Positions 51,536 to 61,593 are shown, counted from the first letter of the stretch. The stretch: 64,000 nt of DNA from Methylobacterium sp. WSM2598 (GCF_000379105.1 NZ_KB900609.1:6326500-6390499), one strand, 5' to 3'. Program-made: numbers and translations. Notes: generated from the letters alone by a model not told the origin.

Positions 51536-53617
51536 CTAGGCCGGGATCGCGGCCTCCGCCTTGGGTGCCACCAGCCCCGCCAGCTTCTCGATCAGCTCCG
51601 ACGTCCGGTAGGGCTTCTGCAAGGTCACGAAGCACTCGGTGTCCTGACCTTCCTTGAGGTACCCCGAGGCCAGCACGATCCCGATATTGGGCCAGCGCTG
51701 CCGCACGATGCGGCCGAGCTCGATCCCCGAGATGGTGCCGGGCATGTTCACGTCGCTGAGCACGAGCGCCACGTCGGAATTCTCCTCCAGCATGGCCACG
51801 GCCTCGTCGCCGTTTCCGGCCTCTTCGACGTGGAACCCGAGGGTCTTCAGGGCAGCTTTGGCGACCTGGCGCACCTCGGAATCGTCCTCGACCACGAGCA
51901 CCGTCCTCCCCTCCCCGCTCACCTCGTCGGGAGGCGCGGCGTCCGGCGCCGCCGGGGTCCCGGGGCCCGCCTCGGCGAGGATCGGCAGGGACATCGTGAA
52001 GGTGGTGCCCTGCCCCGGCACGCTCTCGACGTCGATGTGTCCGCCGCTCTGCTGGAGGAAGCCGTGGACCATGCTCAAGCCGAGGCCCGTCCCCTTGCCC
52101 TCCGCCTTAGTGGTGAAGAAGGGCTCGAACACGCGCGCGAGGACCGAGGCCGGCATGCCGGTGCCCGTGTCGGCGACGGAGATCAGGACCGCGTCGGCGG
52201 CGCGGCCCGCGCGGTCCGCCTCCCCGGCGCGTCGCACCGCGATGCTGAGATGGCCGCCCTCCGGCATCGCGTCGCGCGCGTTCACCGCCAGATTGATCAG
52301 CGCCGCCTCGAGTTGCGAGCGGTCGACGGATACGGCGGGCGGAGCGTCGCCGAGATCCAGGGTCACGCCGATGCGCTCGCCGAGGGTCCGCCTCAGCAGC
52401 TGCACCAGGCCGGGCATGAAGCTGCCGAGGTCGAGCGGCGCCGGCTGGAGGGGTGAGCGCCGCGAGACGGCGAGGAGCCGGCTCGTCAGCTCCGCGCAGC
52501 GCTGCGCCCCGTCGATGGCGTTCTGAACGCGCTGATGCGCCTTCTCGTCGGCGACGAGCGACTTCTGCAGCAGGTCGAGGTTGCCGATCACGATGCTCAG
52601 CATGTTGTTGAAGTCGTGGGCGACGCCGCCGGTGAGCCGGCCGACCGCCTCGAGCTTGGAGGCGTGCACCAGGCTCAGCTCCATCTCCTTGCGCTCGGTG
52701 ATGTCGAACCACATCCCGAAGACCTCGCCGGGCGCGGCCTCCTCGCCCCGATTGGCCACGACCTGATCGAGGATGTGCCGCTCGCTCCCGTCCGCGTGGC
52801 GCCAGCGGTATTCCAGCGTCGCCGCGCCCGTGCGCCCGACCGCCCGCAGCGCGTCGAGCACCCGGTCGCGGTCCTCGGGGTTGAGCCGCGACAGCCAGAG
52901 GCCCGGATCCGCGAACGCCTCCGCGCCGAAGCCGCTGACCCGCTCGACGCTCTCGTTGGTGAAGCGCAGGCGGCGGTGATCCCCCTCGTGCGAGGCCGTG
53001 TAGAGGGCGATCGGGAGCCCGCGCAGCACGGCGGCCTGATGCGCGTCGCGCCGCCGCAGGGCCCGCTCGGCCTCCAGCTTCTCGCCCCGAACCCGCAGGT
53101 TCTCCAGCAGGAGCTTCTTCTCGGCCGAGGCCTTCAGCTTGATCTCCTCGGTCTTGCGGTGAAGGTCGACGAAGACGCTGACCTTCGACTTGAGGACGAG
53201 CGGCTGGATCGGCTTGAAGACGTAGTCCACGGCGCCGGCCGAGTAGCCGCGGAAGACGTGCATCTCCTCCCGGTTGTAAGCCGTCAGGAACAGGATCGGC
53301 ACGCGCGACGAGCGCGAGCGGCTGCGGATGAGGGACGCCACCTCGTAGCCGTCCATGCGCGGCATCTGAACGTCGAGGAGGATCAGGGCGAAATCGTCCC
53401 GCAACGTGTGCCGCAGGGCGTCCTCCCCGGATTCGGCCAGGACGAGGTCGAGGCCTGGCTCGTCGAGGATCTCCGACACGGCGAGCAGGTTCCGCCGGTC
53501 GTCGTCCACGATCAGGATCTTCACCCTGATCGGCGGGAGGTCCGCGGCCGGGCCGCCGGCGGGATCCGGGCCCGGGAGGGCCGGCGCGCGGTCCTCGCTC
53601 ATGGGGTCTCCGCTCAT
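51536..53617 (-). CDS. Response regulator/PAS/histidine kinase hybrid protein
   Basis: 693 aa from ATG 53617, overlapping the stop of the poly-HAMP kinase as ATGA. It begins with a receiver domain (VKILIVDDDRRNLLAV, Asp in LILLDVQMPRMDG, Lys in VFKPIQP; about 33-150). A coiled coil and a PAS domain (about 200-320) follow, then HisKA (KLEAVGRLTGGVAHDFNN near 332), an ATPase domain (NLAVNARDAMPEGG, GKGTGLGLSMVHGF) and a second receiver from about 571 (TVLVVEDDSEVRQV). With a receiver first, it can be phosphorylated by another kinase, most likely the coupled poly-HAMP protein, giving a two-step relay. Confidence 0.88.
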   Translation of the reverse strand: MSGDPMSEDRAPALPGPDPAGGPAADLPPIRVKILIVDDDRRNLLAVSEILDEPGLDLVLAESGEDALRHTLRDDFALILLDVQMPRMDGYEVASLIRSRSRSSRVPILFLTAYNREEMHVFRGYSAGAVDYVFKPIQPLVLKSKVSVFVDLHRKTEEIKLKASAEKKLLLENLRVRGEKLEAERALRRRDAHQAAVLRGLPIALYTASHEGDHRRLRFTNESVERVSGFGAEAFADPGLWLSRLNPEDRDRVLDALRAVGRTGAATLEYRWRHADGSERHILDQVVANRGEEAAPGEVFGMWFDITERKEMELSLVHASKLEAVGRLTGGVAHDFNNMLSIVIGNLDLLQKSLVADEKAHQRVQNAIDGAQRCAELTSRLLAVSRRSPLQPAPLDLGSFMPGLVQLLRRTLGERIGVTLDLGDAPPAVSVDRSQLEAALINLAVNARDAMPEGGHLSIAVRRAGEADRAGRAADAVLISVADTGTGMPASVLARVFEPFFTTKAEGKGTGLGLSMVHGFLQQSGGHIDVESVPGQGTTFTMSLPILAEAGPGTPAAPDAAPPDEVSGEGRTVLVVEDDSEVRQVAKAALKTLGFHVEEAGNGDEAVAMLEENSDVALVLSDVNMPGTISGIELGRIVRQRWPNIGIVLASGYLKEGQDTECFVTLQKPYRTSELIEKLAGLVAPKAEAAIPA

Positions 53618-56600
53618 GGGGCGATCCCGGAGGTGTCCGCGCGGCCGTTGCCCCGGTGCGGAGCGCCGCCCGCGGCGTGGCGGCGCTGCTCGAGCTGCAC
53701 GCGCAGGACCGCGAGCAGCTGATCCAGGTCGACGGGCTTCGAGACGTAGTCGGAGGCGCCGGCCTCCATGCACTTCTCGCGGTCGCCCTTCATGGCCTTG
53801 GCGGTCACGGCGATCAGCGGCAGGGCGCGGAAGCGCTCGTCCCGGCGGATCTCCCGCATGGTCTCGTACCCGTCCATCTCCGGCATCATGATGTCGACCA
53901 GCATGGCGTCGATGCTCGGATTGGCCTTGAGCAGCGCGATCCCGTCGCGCCCGTTCTCCGCGAAGAGGACGTCGAGGCCGTGCAGCTCCAGCGCGCTCGT
54001 GAGGGAGAAGATGTTGCGCACATCGTCGTCGACCAGGAGGATGCGGCAGCCCTGCAGCGACACCGGATCCCGTCGCTCGCTCCCGACCTGGCGCTCGCCG
54101 GAACCGCCGTCGATCGCCCGGTGCAGGAACAGGGCGGTCTCGTCGAGCAGCCTCTCGGAGGAGTGGCTGTCCTTCAGGATGATGGTCGAGGCGGTCTGCT
54201 TGAGCTGCTGCTCCTCGGCCTCGGTCAACTCACGGCCGGTATAGATGATGATCGGGAGCTCCTCGCCGTCCGGGGTGGCGCGGATCTGCTCGATCAGCTC
54301 GGAGCCGCCGAGATCGGGCAGCCCGAGATCGACGATCGCGCAGTCGAAGCGCCCGCCCGCCACCGCCTCCAGCGCGGCGGCGGCCGTGCTGACGCTGAAC
54401 ACCTTGACGTCCTCCTCGCTCAGCAGGGCGGTGATGCTCGCGCGCTGATTGTCGTCGTCCTCGACCAGGAGCAGGCTGCGCACCGGCCGGGTGATGAACT
54501 CCTTCGACCGTTCCAGCGCCCTGAGCAGGCCCTCGCGGTCGACGGGCTTCTCCAGGAAGCCGAAGGCCCCGGCCCGCAGCCCGCGCTTCTTCTCGTCGTT
54601 GACCGAGATGACGTGGATCGGGATGTGACGGGTGCGGACGTCGTTCTTCAGGTGGTCGAGGAGCGCCCAGCCGTCCATGTCCGGCAGGCCGATGTCCAGG
54701 GTGATCGCGTGCGGCTTGTAGCGATGGGCGAGCGCGAGCGCCGCCGCCCCGTCCTGGGCGATCAGCCCCTTGAAGCCCCGCTCGCGGGCCAGTTCGAGCA
54801 GGACCGACGCGAACATCGCGTCGTCCTCGACGATGAGCACGATGTGGTCGCCCGCCGCGATCGCGTGGCGGTCGTCCGCGGAGGAGGACAGCGCCATGGC
54901 GGCGGAGGCCGGCCGGATCGCCGGCTGCGACGCCCCGTTGCCCTCCTTGGCCTCGGCCGGGCGGCCCGCGGCCGCGGCCAGCGGCGGCTCGAGCGGCAGG
55001 AAGAGCGTGAAGGTGCTGCCCTGCCCGAGCCGGCTCGACAGGACGATCTCGCCCCCGAGCAGCCGGGCGATCTCGCGGCTGATGGCGAGGCCGAGGCCGG
55101 TGCCGCCGTACTTGCGGCTGGTGGTGCCGTCCGCCTGCTGGAACGCCTCGAAGATGATGCGCTGCTTGTCCTCGGGGATGCCGATGCCGGTATCGGTCAC
55201 CGTGAAGGCCATCCACTGGCTGCCCGCGCGCAGCGGCGAGCCCTCGGCCGAGCCGAGCTTGAGCGCGACGCTGCCCTTCTCGGTGAACTTGAAGGCGTTG
55301 GACAGGAGGTTGCGCAGCACCTGCTGCAGCCGCTTCGAGTCCGTCCGCACGAGCCGCGGCAGGGCGGGGGCGACGTCGATCGTGAAGGCGAGCTGGCGCT
55401 CCTCGGCGAGCGGGCGGAAGCTGCGGTCGAGGTGGCCGGCGAGATCCTGGAGGTCGACGTCGCCGAGTTCGAGGGAGACCGTCCCGGACTCGATCTTGGA
55501 CAGGTCGAGGATGTCGTTGATCAGGGACAGCAGGTCGGAACCGGCCGCGTTGATGGTCCTGGCGAATTCCCGCTGCTTGTCGCTCAGGTTCCCTTCCCTG
55601 TTCTCGCTCAGCAGCTTCGAGAGAATGAGCAGGCTGTTCAGCGGCGTGCGCAGCTCATGGCTCATGTTCGCCAGGAACTGGGACTTGTAGCGGGAGGTCA
55701 GCGAGAGCTGCTCGGCCTTCTCCTCGAGGGAGATCTTGGCGATCGAGACCTCGCGGTTCTTGCCCTCGACCTCCTTCTTCTGGATCTCCAGGAGGCGCGC
55801 CTTCTCCTCGAGCTCCTCGTTGGTCTGCTGCAGGCGCTCGCGCTGGCTCTTGAGCAGGTCCTCGGATTGCTGCAGCGAAGCGGCCTGGGTCTCGAGGCGG
55901 TCGTTGGTCTTCTTCAGCTCCTCCTGCTGGCTCTGCAGCTCGCTGGTCAGCAATTGCGACTGCGCCAGCAGGCCCTCGGTCCGCATGTTCGCCGCGATCG
56001 TGTTCAGCACGATGCCGATCGACTCGGTGAGCTGGTCCAGGAAGGATTGATGCGTCTCGCTGAAGCGGCTGAAGGAGGCGAGCTCGATCACGGCCCGGAC
56101 CTCCTGCTCGAACAGGACCGGCAGCACGATGATGTTGATCGGGGCCGCCTCGCCGAGGGCGGAGCCGATCGTGATGTAGTCGCCCGGCACGTTGGTGAGC
56201 AGGATGCGCTTCTTCTCGTAGGCGCATTGCCCGACCAGCCCCTGGCGCAGGCGGTAGCGGTTCGACAGGTTCTTGCGCTCGGTGAAGGCGTAGCTCGCCA
56301 CGAGGTCCAGCACGGGCTCCGCGCCGTCGCTCTCCATCATGTAGAACACCCCGCGCTGAGCGTTCACCAGCGGCGCGATCTCGGACAGGATCAGGTTCGA
56401 GACCGTGGCGAGGTCGCGCTCGCCCTGCAGCATGCGGGTGAACTTGGCGAGGTTGGTCTTCAGCCAATCCTGCTCCGCATTCTTGAGCGTCGTGTCGCGC
56501 AGGTTGCGGATCATCTCGTTGATCGTGTCCTTCAGCGAGGCGACCTCGCCGGAGGCCTCGACCGAGATCGAGCGGGCGAGGTCGCCCTTGGTCACCGCCG

Positions 56601-59151
56601 TGGCCACGTCGGCGATGGCGCGCACCTGGGTGGTCAGGTTGGCGGCGAGCTGATTCACGTTGTCGGTGAGGTCGCGCCACAGGCCGGCCGCCCCCGGCAC
56701 CCGCGCCTGGCCGCCGAGCTTGCCCTCGACGCCCACCTCGCGCGCGACGTTCGTCACCTGATCGGCGAAGGTGGCGAGCGTCTCGATCATCTCGTTGACG
56801 GTGTCGGCCAGGGCCGCGATCTCGCCCTTGGCGTCGACCGTGAGCTTGCGCTTGAGATCGCCCTGCGCGACCGCGGTCACCACGCTGGCGATGCCCCGCA
56901 CCTGCCCGGTCAGGTTGGCGGCCATCATGTTGACGTTGTCGGTGAGATCCTTCCAGGTCCCGCCGACGCCCTTCACCTGGGCCTGGCCGCCGAGCTTGCC
57001 CTCCGAGCCGACCTCGCGGGCGACCCGCGTCACCTCCGAGGCGAAGGAGTTCAGCTGGTCCACCATCGTGTTGATGGTCGATTTCAGCTCCAGGATCTCG
57101 CCGCGCACGTCGACGGTGATCTTCTTGGAGAGGTCGCCGTTCGCCACCGCCGTGGTCACGTCGGCGATGTTGCGCACCTGACCGGTCAGGTTCGCCGCCA
57201 TCATGTTGACGTTGTCGGTGAGGTCCTTCCAGGTCCCGCCGACGCCGCGCACCTGCGCCTGCCCGCCGAGCTTGCCCTCGATGCCGACCTCGCGGGCGAC
57301 CCGGGTCACCTCCGAGGCGAAGGAGTTCAGCTGGTCCACCATCGTGTTGATGGTCGATTTCAGCTCCAGGATCTCGCCCTCGACGGCGACGGTGATCTTC
57401 TTCGAGAGGTCGCCGTTGGCGACCGCGGTCGTGACCTCGGCGATGTTGCGCACCTGACCGGTCAGGTTGGCCGCCATCATGTTGACGTTGTCGGTCAGCC
57501 CCTTCCAGACGCCGCCGACGCCCTTCACCTGGGCCTGGCCGCCGAGCTTGCCCTCGGTGCCGACCTCGCGGGCGACCCGGGTCACCTCCGAGGCGAAGGA
57601 GTTCAGCTGGTCCACCATCGTGTTGATGGTCGATTTCAGCTCCAGGATCTCGCCCTTGACGTCGACCGTGATCTTCTTCGAGAGGTCGCCGTTGGCGACC
57701 GCGGTCGTGACCTCGGCGATGTTGCGCACCTGACCGGTCAGGTTGGCCGCCATCAGGTTCACGTTGTCGGTCAGGTCGGCCCAGGTGCCCGCCACGCCGC
57801 GCACCTGGGCCTGGCCGCCGAGCTTGCCCTCCGAGCCGACCTCGCGGGCGACCCGGGTCACCTCCGAGGCAAAGGAGTTCAGCTGGTCCACCATCGTGTT
57901 GATGGTGTTCTTCAGCTCCAGGATCTCGCCCTTGACGTCGACGGTGATCTTCTTCGAGAGGTCGCCGTTCGCCACCGCCGTGGTCACGTCGGCGATGTTG
58001 CGCACCTGACCGGTCAGGTTGGCGGCCATCATGTTGACGTTGTCGGTGAGGTCCTTCCAGGTCCCGCCGACACCCTCGACCTGCGCCTGGCCGCCGAGCT
58101 TGCCCTCGGTGCCGACCTCGCGGGCGACCCGGGTCACTTCCGAGGCGAAGGAGTTCAGCTGGTCCACCATCGTGTTGATGGTCGATTTCAGCTCCAGGAT
58201 CTCGCCCTTGACGTCGACCGTGATCTTCTTCGAGAGGTCGCCGCGGGCCACGGCCGTGGTGACCTCGGCGATGTTGCGCACCTGACCGGTCAGGTTGGCG
58301 GCCATCATGTTGACGTTGTCGGTGAGGTCCTTCCAGACGCCGCCGACGCCCCTCACCTGGGCCTGACCGCCGAGCTTGCCCTCCGAGCCCACCTCCTTGG
58401 CGACGCGGGTCACCTCCGAGGCGAAGGAGTTCAGCTGGTCCACCATCGTGTTGAACGTCGACTTGAGGTCGAGGATCTCGCCCTTGACGTCGACGGTGAT
58501 CTTCTTCGAGAGGTCGCCATTGGCGACCGCGGTCGTGACCTCGGCGATGTTGCGCACCTGACCGGTCAGGTTGGCGGCCATCAGGTTCACGTTCTCGGTG
58601 AGGTCCTTCCAGGTCCCGCCGACGCCCTTCACCTGGGCCTGGCCGCCGAGCTTGCCCTCCGAGCCGACCTCGCGGGCGACGCGCGTCACCTCCGAGGCGA
58701 AGGAATTCAGCTGGTCCACCATCGTGTTGACGACCTTGCCGATCCGCAGGAACTCGCCCTGGAGCGGCCTCCCCTCGATCTCGAGCTGCATCGTCTGGCC
58801 GAGGTCGCCCTTCGCGACGGCGCCGATGACCCGCGCCACCTCGGTGGTGGGCTGGACGAGGTCGCCGATCATCGCGTTGACCGAGTCGATGCACTCGACC
58901 CATCCGCCGGTGGCCGTCGGCAGCTTGCCGCGCTCCGCGATGCGTCCGTCCTTGCCGACCTTGCGCGCCACGCGGTCCAGCTCGCGGGCGAGGCCCTGGT
59001 TCAGCTCCACGACGTCGTTGAGCGCCTCGGCGATCTCGCCGTCGATCCCCGTGAGATCGAGGGGCAGCCGCACCGAGAAGTCGCCCTTTCGGAAGGCGCG
59101 CAGGGTCTTCAGGAGAAGCTTCGGCTCGAGCTGGGCGGTCGCTGCCGTCAT
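53614..59151 (-). CDS. Soluble poly-HAMP hybrid histidine kinase (group III, Nik1/Os-1-like)
   Basis: 1845 aa from ATG 59151, with AGGTG 8 nt upstream. There is no signal or membrane helix. Residues about 20-880 are a HAMP array including seven near-identical 92-residue units (NTMVDQLNSFASEVTRVARE, then EGKLGGQAQV and AANLTGQVRNIAEVTTAVA). A GAF domain (about 894-1050), a coiled coil, HisKA (FLANMSHELRTPLNS, about 1157-1224) and an ATPase domain (GGTGLGLAISREIARLLGG) follow. Three receivers lie at about 1435-1550, 1557-1680 and 1700-1820. The 92-aa HAMP repeats with kinase and receiver match fungal group III osmosensors and their bacterial relatives. It is coupled to the REC/PAS/HK gene downstream. 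Confidence 0.93.
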   Translation of the reverse strand: MTAATAQLEPKLLLKTLRAFRKGDFSVRLPLDLTGIDGEIAEALNDVVELNQGLARELDRVARKVGKDGRIAERGKLPTATGGWVECIDSVNAMIGDLVQPTTEVARVIGAVAKGDLGQTMQLEIEGRPLQGEFLRIGKVVNTMVDQLNSFASEVTRVAREVGSEGKLGGQAQVKGVGGTWKDLTENVNLMAANLTGQVRNIAEVTTAVANGDLSKKITVDVKGEILDLKSTFNTMVDQLNSFASEVTRVAKEVGSEGKLGGQAQVRGVGGVWKDLTDNVNMMAANLTGQVRNIAEVTTAVARGDLSKKITVDVKGEILELKSTINTMVDQLNSFASEVTRVAREVGTEGKLGGQAQVEGVGGTWKDLTDNVNMMAANLTGQVRNIADVTTAVANGDLSKKITVDVKGEILELKNTINTMVDQLNSFASEVTRVAREVGSEGKLGGQAQVRGVAGTWADLTDNVNLMAANLTGQVRNIAEVTTAVANGDLSKKITVDVKGEILELKSTINTMVDQLNSFASEVTRVAREVGTEGKLGGQAQVKGVGGVWKGLTDNVNMMAANLTGQVRNIAEVTTAVANGDLSKKITVAVEGEILELKSTINTMVDQLNSFASEVTRVAREVGIEGKLGGQAQVRGVGGTWKDLTDNVNMMAANLTGQVRNIADVTTAVANGDLSKKITVDVRGEILELKSTINTMVDQLNSFASEVTRVAREVGSEGKLGGQAQVKGVGGTWKDLTDNVNMMAANLTGQVRGIASVVTAVAQGDLKRKLTVDAKGEIAALADTVNEMIETLATFADQVTNVAREVGVEGKLGGQARVPGAAGLWRDLTDNVNQLAANLTTQVRAIADVATAVTKGDLARSISVEASGEVASLKDTINEMIRNLRDTTLKNAEQDWLKTNLAKFTRMLQGERDLATVSNLILSEIAPLVNAQRGVFYMMESDGAEPVLDLVASYAFTERKNLSNRYRLRQGLVGQCAYEKKRILLTNVPGDYITIGSALGEAAPINIIVLPVLFEQEVRAVIELASFSRFSETHQSFLDQLTESIGIVLNTIAANMRTEGLLAQSQLLTSELQSQQEELKKTNDRLETQAASLQQSEDLLKSQRERLQQTNEELEEKARLLEIQKKEVEGKNREVSIAKISLEEKAEQLSLTSRYKSQFLANMSHELRTPLNSLLILSKLLSENREGNLSDKQREFARTINAAGSDLLSLINDILDLSKIESGTVSLELGDVDLQDLAGHLDRSFRPLAEERQLAFTIDVAPALPRLVRTDSKRLQQVLRNLLSNAFKFTEKGSVALKLGSAEGSPLRAGSQWMAFTVTDTGIGIPEDKQRIIFEAFQQADGTTSRKYGGTGLGLAISREIARLLGGEIVLSSRLGQGSTFTLFLPLEPPLAAAAGRPAEAKEGNGASQPAIRPASAAMALSSSADDRHAIAAGDHIVLIVEDDAMFASVLLELARERGFKGLIAQDGAAALALAHRYKPHAITLDIGLPDMDGWALLDHLKNDVRTRHIPIHVISVNDEKKRGLRAGAFGFLEKPVDREGLLRALERSKEFITRPVRSLLLVEDDDNQRASITALLSEEDVKVFSVSTAAAALEAVAGGRFDCAIVDLGLPDLGGSELIEQIRATPDGEELPIIIYTGRELTEAEEQQLKQTASTIILKDSHSSERLLDETALFLHRAIDGGSGERQVGSERRDPVSLQGCRILLVDDDVRNIFSLTSALELHGLDVLFAENGRDGIALLKANPSIDAMLVDIMMPEMDGYETMREIRRDERFRALPLIAVTAKAMKGDREKCMEAGASDYVSKPVDLDQLLAVLRVQLEQRRHAAGGAPHRGNGRADTSGIAP
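56800..58731. repeat. Seven tandem 276-bp repeats inside the poly-HAMP kinase gene
   Basis: The segment GAAGGAGTTCAGCTGGTCCA recurs at 276-bp spacing near 57040, 57316, 57592, 57868, 58144, 58420 and, with one change, 58696. The units are nearly identical in DNA, including many silent positions, which points to recent duplication or gene conversion. Confidence 0.9.
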
Positions 59152-59667
59152 TCGAACGCACCTTTGCACTGCGATGGCGCCGACCGCGCGGGGCGGCTTC
59201 GGCCTGGAGGCGGGGAACAGGCGGGCCGGCGGCCTGCATCGCGAGCTGATACAGGACCGGGTGTGAACCGTTGCCTACTTGATCGGGCAGCCCGCAGCCA
59301 GAGCGACAAGTGCGGGCCTCGGTGAGGCCACCTCCTAGAATGCCGGTTGCGTCGGAAATGTGGCTGGCCTAGCCAAAACCCGGAGGGTTCAGAAGACCAG
59401 CTTGGCCACGCGGCGCGGGTTCTGCGTTGGATTATTGCTCGCGCGGGCGATCCATGCGCCGGACGCATGAGGTTTTCGATCCCTCAACGGAGCCATTCGA
59501 TCGGCGCAGAGTGATCGGGCCGGACGCCGCGGCGCGCGGTCGCGAACGGCGCGGTGCGCGCTCCGGCCCACCCTTCGCCTCGCCCCCACGTCCAGCGCTC
59601 ACGAGGCGCGCGCCACGGGCGCGTCGCCCGGCGCGCCCTCGCCTCCCGCCGGCGGAGCGGCGGCCCA
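59152..59667. other. 516-bp stretch without a supported gene
   Basis: It lies between the poly-HAMP kinase start and the end of the beta-helix protein gene. Short open frames exist (for example 59389-59589, minus) but none has a ribosome site, a family match or convincing composition. No promoter motif was recognised. Confidence 0.5.
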
Positions 59668-61593
59668 TCAGTTGAACGGCGCCACGCGGCTGTTGTTCGC
59701 GTAGATGGCCGTCGACCCGCCGAGATTGTTCGTCAGAACGTAAGCCGATCCGCTCCAGGTCAGCGAGAGCTTGCCGGCCGCCACCGACGCGGCGCAGTTC
59801 GCCGACCCGCCGATCAAGAACGTCCTCGTCGTGGAGTAGAGCCACTTGCAGACGTTTCCGTAGGCGCTGTCCCGCACGACCAACTCGCCCGACCCGGTCG
59901 GCAGGGCGAGCGTGCCGCCGTTCGCGACGGTCTGGGCGGACGCGCTGGTGTCGATGTTCGGCGCGGCACTGATCGGACGCAGGGAGATCGTGTTCAGGAA
60001 CGCGTTCGTACCGAACAGGGGCAGGGTCGTCGCCGCCTGCTTGGCGTCGTAGTTCCAGGCGCCGACGAGGATCTGCGAGCCGGTCCCCGGCGCCCGGAGG
60101 CCCTCGAAATGCGTCGGGGCAGCGATGGTCGTGCCCGTGTTCCACTGGCCGGCCAACAGCGTTCCGATCTGGACCCGCGCGTTCTGGCCGCCGACGTAGA
60201 CGTGACTCTGACCTGAATAGGACAAGCTGGCGTCGCCGATCGACACGACTGCGTTGTTGCTGAGAACGGAGATCGTATTCGACTTCGATCCCGCGTAGTT
60301 GAGTCCGCTGGAGAACCCGACCAGGGAAGCGACCGACAAGTTGGCACCGGTCGCAGCGGGCTCAACGACGATCGACGCGAACGAGTTGTCGCAATCCAGT
60401 GCACTGATCTGCGCATTATAGAGAGTTCCAGGCGGATAGGATCCGTCAGGGCCGCCGGAGAAATGTTGAACATCCAGGCACTTTGCGCCGCCATAAACGA
60501 AAACTTTCTTGATGACGAGATTGTCGGCGCGACCAACCTGCAGCGCGACCATGTTGTTATTCGTATATAGGAGAACATTGGTGTTGTTTGACCAGTAGGG
60601 CCAAAGATGCATGTCGTCGATGACCGGCGTGTCGTAGGCGCTCTCAATGTTGACGCCGATCTGAAGCGGCTGGCCTTTCAGGCTCTTGATGCGCGATCGG
60701 TCCCCCTTCGAGAAGTAGATGCCCCTGGTCGAGTTGAGGATCGCGACATCGAACTCGACTTCCGCGTTGTAGATCGCGAAGTCGTAGTCGCACGCGCACG
60801 GGGCATAGGCGCCCGCGCCCGGCCGCGGCTGGTCGCGAAAGGTACCGACGCCCTCGATGTGGTTGCCGTTCGAGAAATGCTGCGGCGAGATCCCGCCGGC
60901 CGGCTGCAGGATGAAGCCCTTCCCGGCGTGCGCGAGGTGGAACCAGAGCCCCTTGCCGGGCGCCTGAGGATCCGCCGCGCCGGTATTGGCGCCGTCGGTC
61001 ATCTCGACGCCGGGGCCGCGCAGGTTCAGGACGCCGCTGCCCGTGATCGTGCTCGTCAGCCTCAGCACGCAGTCGCCGGGCTGCGTCAGCGTGCGCCGGA
61101 GGGCGATGGCCGCCGTGATCGCTCTCTGCACCGCGCCCGTGCTGTCGGCCGCGTTCGTGCAATCCGCCCCGAACAGGGAGAACGTCAAGGGCTGGCCCTT
61201 GTCGAGCGTCCAGCAGCCCGGCAGCACGGCCGACTGGACCTGCGAGCCGCCGTCGCCGCCGGAGATGGAGCACGGGGACGAGGAATAGGTGTAGACGCCC
61301 CGCCCGCCATCCCCGGCCGCGGCGTAGCCCTGGCGGATGACCGGGGCGGTGCCGGCGAACAGCGTCGCGAGTTCGGCGTTGCTCGCCACGTGGGGCGCGA
61401 GCGAGCGCGCGAGCGAGCCGACGGTCGCGTTCGGGTTCGGCGTGACCTTGAGGCCCGACACGTCGCAGGCTTTCCCGGACACGCAGGCAACCGCGTCCTC
61501 GACGGTCAGCGCCTTGAAGTGCGAAGTGGGTTGGTCCGCCGCCTGGACGAGGGCAGGCGCGAGCGCAAGGAGCGCGGCGAGGAGATGTCGCAT
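59668..61593 (-). CDS. Secreted beta-helix-like protein, hypothetical
   Basis: 641 aa from ATG 61593 behind GAGGAT, with a signal peptide (MRHLLAALLALAPALVQAAD). The middle (about 150-480) is full of short beta-rich rungs such as SRIKSLKGQPLQIGVNIESA and NNMVALQVGRADNLVIKKVFVYGG, typical of right-handed parallel beta-helix proteins, including pectin-lyase-like and tailspike folds. The C-terminal part (GELVVRDSAYGNVCKWLYST, then SLTWSGSAYVLTNN) looks like a small capping or trimer domain. Base composition around 60240-60620 is clearly less GC-rich than the neighbours. It may bind or cut a polysaccharide. Signs of transfer are suggestive only. Confidence 0.65.
   Translation of the reverse strand: MRHLLAALLALAPALVQAADQPTSHFKALTVEDAVACVSGKACDVSGLKVTPNPNATVGSLARSLAPHVASNAELATLFAGTAPVIRQGYAAAGDGGRGVYTYSSSPCSISGGDGGSQVQSAVLPGCWTLDKGQPLTFSLFGADCTNAADSTGAVQRAITAAIALRRTLTQPGDCVLRLTSTITGSGVLNLRGPGVEMTDGANTGAADPQAPGKGLWFHLAHAGKGFILQPAGGISPQHFSNGNHIEGVGTFRDQPRPGAGAYAPCACDYDFAIYNAEVEFDVAILNSTRGIYFSKGDRSRIKSLKGQPLQIGVNIESAYDTPVIDDMHLWPYWSNNTNVLLYTNNNMVALQVGRADNLVIKKVFVYGGAKCLDVQHFSGGPDGSYPPGTLYNAQISALDCDNSFASIVVEPAATGANLSVASLVGFSSGLNYAGSKSNTISVLSNNAVVSIGDASLSYSGQSHVYVGGQNARVQIGTLLAGQWNTGTTIAAPTHFEGLRAPGTGSQILVGAWNYDAKQAATTLPLFGTNAFLNTISLRPISAAPNIDTSASAQTVANGGTLALPTGSGELVVRDSAYGNVCKWLYSTTRTFLIGGSANCAASVAAGKLSLTWSGSAYVLTNNLGGSTAIYANNSRVAPFN

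Noticed and set aside
56800..58731. Regular repeats considered as a CRISPR array
   Set aside because: Period is 276 bp, repeats are coding and in frame, with no short repeat-spacer pattern.
53656..59325. 1889-aa open frame antisense to the poly-HAMP kinase
   Set aside because: It mirrors the repeats of the kinase on the other strand and has no family features; long antisense frames are common at this GC content.
59389..59589. 66-aa minus-strand frame ending RRVAKLVF
   Set aside because: No ribosome site, no domain and Arg-rich shadow composition; it cannot be supported as a gene.
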